This document shows, in pieces, positions 6,691 through 13,946 of a DNA stretch of 30,594 nt. Both the position numbers and the translations under genes were made by a program. This DNA is from CALARM01 sp036746235 (lineage in GTDB: Bacteria; Vulcanimicrobiota; SpSt-956; JAKJGF01). The DNA lies in the NCBI GenBank assembly GCA_036746235.1, contig DAIOEN010000077.1, forward strand, positions 1 through 30,594, read 5' to 3'. Numbering within the stretch: the first letter of the stretch is position 1; every line of letters starts with the position of its first letter. Under the pieces are notes generated by a model that saw only the letters and a program-made list of their open reading frames with translations, did no database searches and was not told where the DNA came from.

Positions 6691-8835
6691 ATGGTAAAAG
6701 ATAAATTTATGCCGGAAAGAGGCAGACCCTATCCGCTTGGTGCTCATATAATAAACAGAGAAGGAGTAAATTTTGCCGTATTTTCAAAACATGCGGAAGC
6801 AGTGGAACTTTTATTTTTTGACAGCCCTGAAGACAGCAGTCCATCCCAGATATTTATGCTTGATCCCATGGAAAACAGGACAGGAGATATATGGCATATT
6901 TATATTCATGGCGTCGGACACAGACAGCTTTACGGATACAGAGCATATGGCACATATAACCCTATTGAAGGGCATATATTCAATCAGAATAAATTACTCG
7001 TAGACCCTTATGCAAAATCAATAGCAGGCGAATATAAATGGGATAACGAATCATCTTTTGCCTATGACAAGAAATCTCCTGATAAGGAATTTTCCTTCAG
7101 CACGACAGATAATATTTCAAGTACAGTAAAAAGTGTTGTCATTGATGACTATCTCTTTGACTGGACAGATGACAGACTGCTCCGTTATCCTCTTGAAGAG
7201 TGTATCATTTATGAGATGCATGTAAGAGGTTTTACAATAGATCCTTCTTCACTGGTAAATAACAGAGGAACGTACAGGGGGATTATTGAAAAAATACCAT
7301 ATCTGAAAGAACTCGGTGTTACCACACTGGAGCTTATGCCTATTCAGGAATTCAACCAGGATGAAAATATAAAGGTAAATCCCAGGACAGGGAAAAGACT
7401 GAAAAATTACTGGGGCTACAGCACTATGTCCTTTTTTGCGCCTGATAACTGGTATGCTTCATGCTGTGATCCTGCAAATCAGGTTATGGAATTTAAAGAA
7501 ATGGTAAAGGCATGCCACAGGGCAGGCATAGAGGTTATACTGGATGTAGTTTATAACCATACGGGAGAAGGTAATCTGGAAGGGCCTGTATGCAGTTTTC
7601 GCGGTCTTGACAACAGTATTTACTATATGCTCGATGAAGAGAATAAATATAAAAATTACTCGGGATGCGGAAATACTGTTAACTGTAACCATCCTGTAGT
7701 AAAACAGCTTATACTGGACAGCCTGCGCTACTGGGTAGTAGAAATGCATGTTGACGGCTTCCGTTTCGACCTTGCCACCATCCTGGGTAGAGACCCGTCA
7801 GGCGCATGGATAGGACGGTTCAGTATTTTAAATGATATACAGAAAGACCCCCTTCTTTCGGGAGTTAAATTGATTGCAGAAGGATGGGACGCAGGAGGTC
7901 TTTACAAAGTAGGGGAATTTCCCGAAGGATGGGCAGAATGGAACGGTAAATACCGTGATGACATAAGGGCTTTTATGAAGGGCGATCCCGCTCTTGCCGG
8001 CTCTATGGCAACAAGAATAAGCGGAAGTTCGGATTTGTATCAGAGAGGCGGGAAAAGACCCCATCACAGCATAAATTTCATTACCTGTCATGACGGTTTT
8101 ACCATGAGGGATCTTGTATCATACAGTTGGAAACATAATTTTGAAAATGCAGAAGACAATATGGACGGCACAAATGACAATGTAAGCTGGAACTGCGGAA
8201 CTGAAGGAGAAACAGATAATGTCAGAATAAATCAGCTCCGTATAAGACAGGTTAAAAATTTCATTACCATTCTTATGCTGTCACAGGGGACGCCCATGAT
8301 ACTGAGCGGCGACGAAATGTTTAAAACCCATAACGGCAATAACAACGCCTACTGCCAGGACAGCGAACTGAACTGGCTTGACTGGACAGATCTGAAAAAG
8401 CATGAAGAAATATTCAGATTCTTCAAAAAAATCATAGCCTTCAGGAAAGCCCATCCTGCATTGAAAAGAAGGGATTTCTTTACAGGACATGACCATAATG
8501 ATGACGGCATAAGCGATATTACCTGGCATGGCGTATACCCCTATGAGCCGGACTGGTCATATGAATCTCATTCCATTGCATTTATGATAGACGGAAATAA
8601 AGAGGAAACAGGCTATAAAGAAGATGATAACTGCATATACTGTGCAATAAATGCCTACTGGGGGCCCCTGGTATTCGAACTGCCACAGCCGGTAAACGGG
8701 AATTTATGGCACAGGGTGTTAGACACCGGCCTTCCGTCTCCGAAGGATATCCTGGAAGAGGGGAAGGAAATAAAACTGAAAAAAAATCAGTACAAGCTTG
8801 CTCCGAGATCGGTTATTGTGTGTATTTCCAAATAG
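6691..8835 (+). CDS. glgX: Glycogen debranching enzyme GlgX (GH13 isoamylase type)
   Basis: GlgX hydrolyses alpha-1,6 branch points of glycogen or limit dextrins in the cytoplasm. The 714-residue protein starts with the CBM48 domain (RPYPLGAHIINREGVNFAVFS), followed by the GH13 barrel. Catalytic motifs are intact: DVVYNHT, the nucleophile aspartate in GFRFDLA, the acid/base glutamate in IAEGWD and the stabilising HD in TCHDGFT. LSGDEMFKTHNGNNNAYCQD and LNWLDW are typical of GlgX/TreX. I choose the ATG at 6691 because AAGGAGA (6677-6683) is spaced 7 bases from it; the in-frame TTG at 6685 is too close. No other glycogen gene is in the window. TreX-type debranching is the alternative reading. 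Confidence 0.94.
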   Translation: MVKDKFMPERGRPYPLGAHIINREGVNFAVFSKHAEAVELLFFDSPEDSSPSQIFMLDPMENRTGDIWHIYIHGVGHRQLYGYRAYGTYNPIEGHIFNQNKLLVDPYAKSIAGEYKWDNESSFAYDKKSPDKEFSFSTTDNISSTVKSVVIDDYLFDWTDDRLLRYPLEECIIYEMHVRGFTIDPSSLVNNRGTYRGIIEKIPYLKELGVTTLELMPIQEFNQDENIKVNPRTGKRLKNYWGYSTMSFFAPDNWYASCCDPANQVMEFKEMVKACHRAGIEVILDVVYNHTGEGNLEGPVCSFRGLDNSIYYMLDEENKYKNYSGCGNTVNCNHPVVKQLILDSLRYWVVEMHVDGFRFDLATILGRDPSGAWIGRFSILNDIQKDPLLSGVKLIAEGWDAGGLYKVGEFPEGWAEWNGKYRDDIRAFMKGDPALAGSMATRISGSSDLYQRGGKRPHHSINFITCHDGFTMRDLVSYSWKHNFENAEDNMDGTNDNVSWNCGTEGETDNVRINQLRIRQVKNFITILMLSQGTPMILSGDEMFKTHNGNNNAYCQDSELNWLDWTDLKKHEEIFRFFKKIIAFRKAHPALKRRDFFTGHDHNDDGISDITWHGVYPYEPDWSYESHSIAFMIDGNKEETGYKEDDNCIYCAINAYWGPLVFELPQPVNGNLWHRVLDTGLPSPKDILEEGKEIKLKKNQYKLAPRSVIVCISK

Positions 8836-8843
8836 ACCATGTA

Positions 8844-8870
8844 GTAGGGGCGAGGTTACCTCGCCCCTAC
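8844..8870. repeat. REP-like palindrome with 13-bp perfect arms
   Basis: GTAGGGGCGAGGT, one T, then its exact reverse complement. It starts 8 bases after the glgX stop and lies 48 bases from the 3' end of the REP-type transposase. It could act as a terminator hairpin for both converging genes, and is a likely substrate type for such transposases. Confidence 0.85.
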
Positions 8871-8918
8871 ATCTAACGTTACACTGACCGGTGTTCAAAT
8901 TCTGATGATAAAATCCAA

Positions 8919-9488
8919 TTATATCGGTTTCTCTTTATCAAATTCCCATTTTAAAGGGTTATTTTTTATATATTCCTTAATTTGTATAAGGTCTTTATCT
9001 GACCTAATAATATGCTCATAATAATTCCTTTGCCAGACAGGAATGGCGGGAGAATTTCTTTTTTCATTTATTAATCTGGTGGTTTGATATTTGTAATAGG
9101 CAATGATTTTACCAAGGGTTATTTTTTTTATTTGCATGGCCTGTATGGGCGAAGTTACATCGTCCCTACAGCCAGCCATTACCTCGCCCCTTTACATACG
9201 TTCATCAATACATCCTGTAATGATAATAATCCCATGTATGTGATTTGGCATAACAACAAATTCATCCGATTTTGCATCAGGAAAATGTATTGGAATCTTA
9301 TTCCAGAAATCACCGGAAATTTTTCCATATTTATTTAATTGCATTTTACCATCTATAATATCTCCCAAAATACATTCTTTATTCCTGGTACAAATAGTAA
9401 CAAAATATTTACCCCGTTGAGAATAATCATAATCTTTTAATCTTATAGATCGGCGATGATATTTTTCACGATCATATTTTGCTGACAT
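8919..9488 (-). pseudogene. REP-associated tyrosine transposase (Y1/IS200-like), interrupted by an in-frame stop
   Basis: The frame is 190 codons on the minus strand, broken only by a TAA at 9192-9194. The first half carries RSIRLKDYDYSQRGKYFVTICT and the HUH motif VVMPNHIHGII. The second half carries the helix with the likely catalytic tyrosine (PVWQRNYYEHIIRSDKDL) and the end YIKNNPLKW. Both halves are in one frame, only four codons lying between the stop and the next ATG (9179). The segment containing the stop consists of REP-like sequence. Such enzymes are single-strand transposases that act on REP palindromes, and this family has a variable linker in just this place. It is either a recent nonsense mutant or split into two pieces; a functional enzyme would need read-through. 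Confidence 0.8.
9142..9195. repeat. REP-like palindrome and half-palindrome inside the transposase frame
   Basis: 9142-9170 is an imperfect palindrome (11 of 14 arm positions pair) related to the perfect one at 8844-8870. 9181-9195 is a further right-arm copy (ACCTCGCCCCTTTAC) and contains the in-frame stop codon. The repeat lies within the coding frame of the transposase linker. Confidence 0.75.
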
Positions 9489-9570
9489 TATTTAACAACT
9501 CCTTTCCTCTCTCAAGTGCTTCACGACAGAAAGCTGCTGATACTCTCCTTTTCTCAGTTACGACGGGATT

Positions 9571-10191
9571 TTATAACAGTAATCCAATCATATCGTCTGC
9601 TGCCAACACATGAGCAAATCCGAAGGCCAGATTTTTAAGGCTTGCCAGGTGCATTTCCTCTGTGGCAGAACAGTTTCCGTCTGCCATAAAAAACACGCGA
9701 AAATCCCTGACAAATGCATCTCTTGCAGTAGTTTCACAGCAGAGGTTTGTCATAACACCTGTTATTACTAAATTCTCTATATTCATTCCTCTGAGCAACA
9801 GTTCAAGATCTGTCTGATAAAAGGCACTGTATCTTCTCTTTTTTATTACCCTCTCCCCTGCCGGCTTTAATTCGTCACATATTTCTGCCTGAAGAGAACC
9901 TTCCATAATTGAAGAACCCCACCATTTAGAAAGCATTCCTCCGTCAACAGAAGGGTTGAGATGCTGATGGGCTGTATAAATCACAGGTAATTTATGTTCT
10001 CTGAAATAACAGAGAAGTTTCTTTATATTAGGCACTATATATTTCGTATCAGAAAGAAAAGAGTTTCCCGAAGGAGAGGCAAAATAATTTTCCATATCTA
10101 TAATCAAAAGAGCAGTTTTTTCACATTCTACTTTTCCGGGCTCTCTGTAAAATGGAAGTAATTCTTTCATCCATTTTTCTACATTTAACAT
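9571..10191 (-). CDS. Isochorismatase-family cysteine hydrolase
   Basis: The 206-residue protein belongs to the isochorismatase/nicotinamidase-like superfamily of cysteine hydrolases. D32 (ALLIIDMEN) is the first triad residue, a lysine in VIKKRRYSAF is the second, and the nucleophile cysteine lies in GVMTNLCCETTARDAF after the characteristic cis-peptide region VMT. Substrates in the family include isochorismate, nicotinamide and various carbamoyl or amide compounds. The sequence does not tell which, and no siderophore or NAD gene is adjacent. It is cytoplasmic and complete, with no operon partner obvious: 86 bases separate it from the upstream unknown gene on the same strand. Confidence 0.88.
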   Translation of the reverse strand: MLNVEKWMKELLPFYREPGKVECEKTALLIIDMENYFASPSGNSFLSDTKYIVPNIKKLLCYFREHKLPVIYTAHQHLNPSVDGGMLSKWWGSSIMEGSLQAEICDELKPAGERVIKKRRYSAFYQTDLELLLRGMNIENLVITGVMTNLCCETTARDAFVRDFRVFFMADGNCSATEEMHLASLKNLAFGFAHVLAADDMIGLLL

Positions 10192-10277
10192 TCACGGCAC
10201 CTCACAAATCTTTAAAATAATATCGATACCAGCCATACATATGTTCATGCAATGTCATTTTATCATCACATTAATTT

Positions 10278-10868
10278 CTAAAATGTAACAGAGCATTTTT
10301 TTCTGAAACTCCAGTGTCCTGTATCTGCTATGTTTTTACAGGTTTTTACGAAAGGCATAAGCTGTTCTTCATAGGCTCTTCTATCGTCATCATAACAGCT
10401 CACTGTATCTGAGAGTTTCAGTATTATTCTATTATTATATCCTGTAAGAGTAAAATCTATGCAAAAACGGACCTTTATATCCTGGATTATACATGGTCTG
10501 TATCGAAGTGTGGCATATTTTACATACGAAAAGGGTATGAGGTCTTCATATTTATTATTTTCTACCTTATAAATCTTTCTTTTTAACCTGTCAAAAAAAA
10601 GCGCCATCTTTCCTTCATTGGAGTAGATACTTATTTTCAGACATGTAAACAATTGTTCACAGTCTGAAAGTCCGGCACTAAAGGAATAAAATCTTCCGGT
10701 AGTTTCTGTAATTTTATTATATATTTTAATATTAAATATATGGTCTTTCAATATTTCTAAAGGTTTTAAATATTTATTTTTCCACCTATCCCATTCTCTT
10801 TCAAAGGAACCGAAGGGAGAATTATATTGCTTATCATATAAGCCTGTTAATAAATTTATGTCATTCAT
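10278..10868 (-). CDS. Unknown protein, 196 residues
   Basis: I do not recognise a family. The protein is soluble, with no signal peptide or membrane segment, is rich in aromatic and charged residues, and begins MNDINLLTGLYDKQYNSPFG. The central part looks beta-rich (RFCIDFTLTGYNNRIILKLSD) and the end may be helical (EEQLMPFVKTCKNIADTG). Support for a real gene is a textbook ribosome site (AGGAGG, 7 bases before the ATG) and normal codon use. It could be co-transcribed with the downstream isochorismatase-like gene. Function unknown. Confidence 0.7.
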   Translation of the reverse strand: MNDINLLTGLYDKQYNSPFGSFEREWDRWKNKYLKPLEILKDHIFNIKIYNKITETTGRFYSFSAGLSDCEQLFTCLKISIYSNEGKMALFFDRLKRKIYKVENNKYEDLIPFSYVKYATLRYRPCIIQDIKVRFCIDFTLTGYNNRIILKLSDTVSCYDDDRRAYEEQLMPFVKTCKNIADTGHWSFRKKCSVTF

Positions 10869-11033
10869 TTCAGTTCCTCCTTTGCCATTCCTTACATATA
10901 TATTACTAAAGTTTTTTTTTCGGTTATGTGCCGGCTAACACATGGAAAGTCATGAGAAAGATTTTCCTAATAGAATATAAGAGTTCCTATCCTGAATTAT
11001 TTAAATTCTAAAAAATTATAAAATATAATATAT

Positions 11034-11062
11034 TTGACCGTTATGCAAAAATCTGATAGAAT
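11034..11062 (+). promoter_or_regulatory. Sigma-70-type promoter of the P-loop kinase gene
   Basis: TTGACC (11034-11039), a 17-base spacer, then TAGAAT (11057-11062), 45 bases upstream of the start at 11107. Each box differs from consensus at one position and the spacing is ideal. Confidence 0.6.
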
Positions 11063-11106
11063 TCAAAATCAATTATTGCTTATCAGTTATAATATCAGGA
11101 GATTAT

Positions 11107-11634
11107 ATGAAAAAAGTTCTTACTCTCGGCTGTTCCGGTTCGGGGAAAACAACACTTGCTCTGGAACTGGGGAACATACTCAATCTGGAAGTAATTCATC
11201 TGGACAGGCTCTACTGGAATCCGGGATGGGTAATAGCAGAAGAAGATGAATGGATTAAAATCGTTAAAGATATTTTAAAAAAAGACTCATGGATTATAGA
11301 TGGAAATTTTGCATCTACCATTGATATAAGACTTCAGGAAGCAGATACTGCAGTGTATCTTGACTTTCCGCGCATCATATGTCTCTGGCAGGTCATTAAA
11401 AGATGGATCTTCTATATAGGCCGCAGCAGACCTGATATGGGAGAGGGATGCAGAGAGAAAATAGATCTGGAATTTATGATGTGGATCTGGAATTTCAACA
11501 GAACCCACAGAGAGATGATGCTGGAAAAGCTTGAAAAACGCAAAGAGAAAAAAAATATTCATATATTAAAAAATCATAAAGAAATAGCAGATTTCTTAAA
11601 TAAAGTGAGAAGCTATTCCTCACGTGACGCGTGA
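11107..11634 (+). CDS. P-loop nucleotide kinase-like protein (FlaR/topology-modulation type)
   Basis: A 175-residue P-loop NTPase related to adenylate kinases, of the type often labelled DNA topology modulation protein FlaR. The Walker A motif GCSGSGKTT is at residues 8-16, followed by VIHLDRLYWNPGW and SWIIDGNFAST, which are characteristic of this group. The aspartate in AVYLDFPR probably serves as Walker B. The true substrate of the group is not established; a nucleotide or small-molecule kinase is the likely role. A ribosome site (AGGAG) precedes the ATG by 5 bases. The last residues (SRDA) and the stop codon come from a GTGACGCGTGA repeat that begins inside the gene. Confidence 0.8.
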   Translation: MKKVLTLGCSGSGKTTLALELGNILNLEVIHLDRLYWNPGWVIAEEDEWIKIVKDILKKDSWIIDGNFASTIDIRLQEADTAVYLDFPRIICLWQVIKRWIFYIGRSRPDMGEGCREKIDLEFMMWIWNFNRTHREMMLEKLEKRKEKKNIHILKNHKEIADFLNKVRSYSSRDA

Positions 11635-11686
11635 TGCGTGATGCCCAGGGATTAAACCCGTCACGCGTTACGCGTTACGCGTCACG
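11624..11686. repeat. Inverted repeat of GTGACGCGT words, overlapping a stop codon
   Basis: GTGACGCGTGATGCGTGATGC on the left pairs imperfectly with the ACGCGTTACGCGTCAC-type sequence on the right, around a loop containing CAGGGATTAAACCCGTCAC (11646-11664). That 19-base core recurs exactly, in reverse complement, at 13895-13913. The left arm supplies the stop of the P-loop kinase gene. It could form a terminator-like hairpin. Confidence 0.85.
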
Positions 11687-11736
11687 ACAAAAAATTTAAT
11701 AGCAAAAAATATCAAAACTACTATAAAACTCTGTTG

Positions 11737-11742
11737 TATAAT
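11737..11742 (+). promoter_or_regulatory. Possible -10 box of the AraC-type gene
   Basis: A perfect TATAAT lies only 11 bases before the ATG at 11754. No matching -35 is clear, and there is no ribosome site, so the transcript could be leaderless or nearly so. Confidence 0.35.
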
Positions 11743-11753
11743 GAGTAAACATT

Positions 11754-12629
11754 ATGGATTATCTGGAAATAATTCAATCAGCCATAGACTATATAGAAGA
11801 ACATATTACAGATGAAATATCTCTTCAGGATGTAGCAGGTACAGCATGTCTTTCTCCCTATCATTTTCACCGTATATTCCACGGCATAACAGGAAATACC
11901 GTAAGTGAATATATTCGTGAAAGGCGACTTTCTCTGGCATCTGACGACCTTGTTTCATCTAAAAAGAGAATAATAGAGATTTCAGTAGAATATGGCTTTG
12001 AATCCCAGGAATCCTTTACGAGGGCTTTTAAGAAACAGTTCGGCCTTACGCCGGCAAAGTACCGAACCAATCAGAAGCACTCCATGTTATTTAAGAAAAA
12101 GAGACTGACAGAAACAGGTCTCAAACATTTAAACGGAGGAATTACAATGGAACCACGAATAATCACTAAAGAATCTTTTAAAGTTGTAGGAATGGAAGGA
12201 AAAACAACTCTGAGAAACAATAAAATCCCTGCGTTATGGCATAAATTTATGCGTGTCATAGGGGAGGTAAAAAACAGGATAAATAATAACGTAGCCTATG
12301 GAATATGTGAATGTGTATCCGGATTTGATGCAAAGAACTTTAACGAAGATACGGAATTTACAGAACTTGTCTGTGTGGAAGTAAGTAATTTCGACAATAT
12401 ACCGGAAGGGATGGTCGGAAGGACTTTACAGACACAGAAGTATGCAGTATTTACCCACAGGGGCCCCCTGACAAATCTCCGCAGTACCTATGATTATATC
12501 TACGGTATATGGCTTAAAAACTCCGGTTATGAAATCGCAGAAGCAGATGATTTTGAATATTATGATGAGAGGTTTAATCCTGTAAGTCAGGAAGATTCAG
12601 AATTTGATATTTATATACCTGTAAAATAG
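11754..12629 (+). CDS. AraC-family regulator with GyrI-like effector-binding domain
   Basis: The 291-residue protein has an N-terminal AraC double helix-turn-helix (about 1-105: SLQDVAGTACLSPYHFHRIFHGITG and ISVEYGFESQESFTRAFKKQFGLTPAKYR). A GyrI-like/effector-binding domain follows (about 130-291: ITKESFKVVGMEG, then KYAVFTHRGPLTNLRSTYDYIYGIWL). This architecture is that of the Rob/SoxS-like regulators that sense hydrophobic drugs or toxins. The glutamate expected in the GyrI pocket may lie in SGYEIAEADDFEYYDERF. The gene ends at a clear terminator and no efflux gene lies beside it, so its target is unknown. Confidence 0.9.
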   Translation: MDYLEIIQSAIDYIEEHITDEISLQDVAGTACLSPYHFHRIFHGITGNTVSEYIRERRLSLASDDLVSSKKRIIEISVEYGFESQESFTRAFKKQFGLTPAKYRTNQKHSMLFKKKRLTETGLKHLNGGITMEPRIITKESFKVVGMEGKTTLRNNKIPALWHKFMRVIGEVKNRINNNVAYGICECVSGFDAKNFNEDTEFTELVCVEVSNFDNIPEGMVGRTLQTQKYAVFTHRGPLTNLRSTYDYIYGIWLKNSGYEIAEADDFEYYDERFNPVSQEDSEFDIYIPVK

Positions 12630-12637
12630 CTTTTTCT

Positions 12638-12676
12638 AAATCAGGACAATCGCAATTGTCCTGATTTTTTTATTTT
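12638..12676 (+). terminator. Rho-independent terminator of the AraC-type gene
   Basis: AAATCAGGACAAT (12638-12650), loop CGCA, exact reverse complement (12655-12667), then a T-rich tail. It starts 8 bases after the stop codon. Confidence 0.92.
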
Positions 12677-12687
12677 CAGAAGGAATA

Positions 12688-12696
12688 TGTTATAAT
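12688..12696 (+). promoter_or_regulatory. Extended -10 promoter element of the RlaP-like gene
   Basis: TGTTATAAT matches the extended -10 form (TGnTATAAT), 40 bases before the start at 12737 and just after the upstream terminator. No convincing -35 is visible. Confidence 0.45.
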
Positions 12697-12736
12697 AAGT
12701 CAGAGAAAATCTATAGTAAATAAGGAGCTTTATTTT

Positions 12737-13522
12737 ATGTCTGTAGATAACATTATGAAAGAGAAAATTCTGGGAGAATTAAAAAAAATCGAAGATGAAG
12801 AACAAGTTAAAATAATCTATGCATGTGAGTCAGGAAGCCGTGCATGGGGCTTTCCTTCGAAAGACAGTGACTATGACGTCAGGTTTATCTATGTTCATGA
12901 CCATGATCGGTATCTGTCTGTTTACGAAAGGAAAGATGTTATAGAAAAACCTGTACATGATCTGCTGGATATAAACGGATGGGATATGAGAAAAGCCCTG
13001 AGACTTCTACAAAAATCGAATGCAGCACTTATGGAATGGTTTCAATCACCTGTTATATATCTTGACAGACCTGAAATAAGCAAAAAAATAAAAAAACTTA
13101 TACCTGTAGCCTTTTCTCAAAAAAGCACTTTTCATCATTATTCAAGCATAGTGAAAGGCACCTTTAGAGACAGTCTCCAGGGGGAAGCTGTGAAAATAAA
13201 AAAATATTTTTATGCCCTGAGACCTGCTCTTGCATGCCGGTGGATTGAAGAAAGAAAAACAGTTCCTCCCATGGAATTCAAGACTCTGTTGACCATATTA
13301 CCTGAAGGAATCTTAAAAAATGAAATTCAAACATTGTTGAATGAGAAAAGAGACGGAGAGGAAATTGATCTAAAGCCCCGGATAACTCTTATACATGAAT
13401 ATCTGGAAAAAGAAATTTCTCATTTTGCAGAATATGTAACAACACTTTCACCTTCACAGGCAGAAGAAAAAATATTTGATGAAACGTTCAGAGAAATTCT
13501 ATCCGTGACGCGTGACGCGTGA
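12737..13522 (+). CDS. RlaP-like predicted nucleotidyltransferase
   Basis: The 261-residue protein belongs to the polymerase-beta-superfamily nucleotidyltransferases of the RNA-ligase-associated RlaP type (PF10127). The signature GSX10DXD is exact: GS, RAWGFPSKDS, DYD. DVRFIYVHD and LLDINGWDMRKALRLLQKSNAALMEWFQSP follow, as in this family. RlaP proteins are thought to modify RNA ends together with RNA ligases, but no ligase is nearby, so this one is orphaned here. A ribosome site (AAGGAG) precedes the ATG. The last residues (VTRDA) and stop codon are encoded by GTGACGC tandem repeats, as in the P-loop kinase gene 1.9 kb upstream. Confidence 0.85.
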   Translation: MSVDNIMKEKILGELKKIEDEEQVKIIYACESGSRAWGFPSKDSDYDVRFIYVHDHDRYLSVYERKDVIEKPVHDLLDINGWDMRKALRLLQKSNAALMEWFQSPVIYLDRPEISKKIKKLIPVAFSQKSTFHHYSSIVKGTFRDSLQGEAVKIKKYFYALRPALACRWIEERKTVPPMEFKTLLTILPEGILKNEIQTLLNEKRDGEEIDLKPRITLIHEYLEKEISHFAEYVTTLSPSQAEEKIFDETFREILSVTRDA

Positions 13523-13564
13523 CGCGTATTTTAACCGGTACCGGGCGAACACAGTGGTTCGCCC
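13505..13564. repeat. GTGACGC tandem repeat and GGGCGAAC palindrome
   Basis: Three exact copies of GTGACGC (13505-13525) encode the C-terminus and stop of the RlaP-like gene. They are followed by GGGCGAAC (13543-13550) and its reverse complement (13557-13564), related to the GTAGGGGCG palindrome family at 8844. The hairpin lies between two convergent genes and may end both. Confidence 0.85.
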
Positions 13565-13586
13565 CTACTCACTTTTCACTCTTCAC

Positions 13587-13823
13587 TTATATATTGATAT
13601 CTGTAGGAAGGTGAAATGGTTCATTTGTATTTGTATCAATCAATTCTACTGTTATCTGCCAGTTATCTTTATCAACCTGCTTGAATGATAATCTTGTTTC
13701 AACTTTTGAAGGATCGAAATTTAAATCTCCTTCCTGGAGTTTTTTATTCTTCAAAGATTTTATGGCTTCTTCAATTTTTTTACCGACTTCATTGAAGTCT
13801 ACATTTATTTCATTCTCTTTCAA
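13587..13823 (-). CDS. Small 78-residue protein, possibly trypco2-like
   Basis: The start is a TTG at 13823 supported by a ribosome site (AGAGGTG) about 5 bases upstream; no ATG is available in frame. The protein has a helix (VGKKIEEAIKSLKNKKLQ) followed by strands (VETRLSFKQVDKDNWQITVELI). This helix-then-strands layout resembles the trypsin-co-occurring (trypco2) domain found in bacterial conflict and signalling systems, but the match is by eye and weak. It is the last gene of the minus-strand block that encodes the FHA and kinase proteins, 123 bases after the secreted protein gene. Cytoplasmic; function unknown. Confidence 0.55.
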   Translation of the reverse strand: MKENEINVDFNEVGKKIEEAIKSLKNKKLQEGDLNFDPSKVETRLSFKQVDKDNWQITVELIDTNTNEPFHLPTDINI

Positions 13824-13888
13824 TGGTACACCTCTATTTGCTTCATAATTATAGTATATTTCATAACTTATTAGAATTTAAGTTATCG

Positions 13889-13945
13889 TAACACGTGACG
13901 GGTTTAATCCCTGCGCATCACGCATTACACATCACGCATTACGCA
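13889..13945. repeat. GCATCACGC-type repeat array with shared 19-base core
   Basis: Repeated words GCATCACGC, ATTACACATCACGC and ATTACGCAT follow the core GTGACGGGTTTAATCCCTG (13895-13913), which is the exact reverse complement of 11646-11664. The array ends one base from the stop codon of the gene at 13947. Confidence 0.85.
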
Positions 13946-13946
13946 T

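Noticed and set aside
8919..9488. Two separate small genes for the transposase halves
   Set aside because: Both halves are in the same frame, complement one family alignment and are separated only by one stop and four codons.
11034..11249. Plus-strand frame of 71 residues ahead of the P-loop kinase
   Set aside because: It overlaps the promoter and the kinase start in another frame and shows no protein-like pattern.
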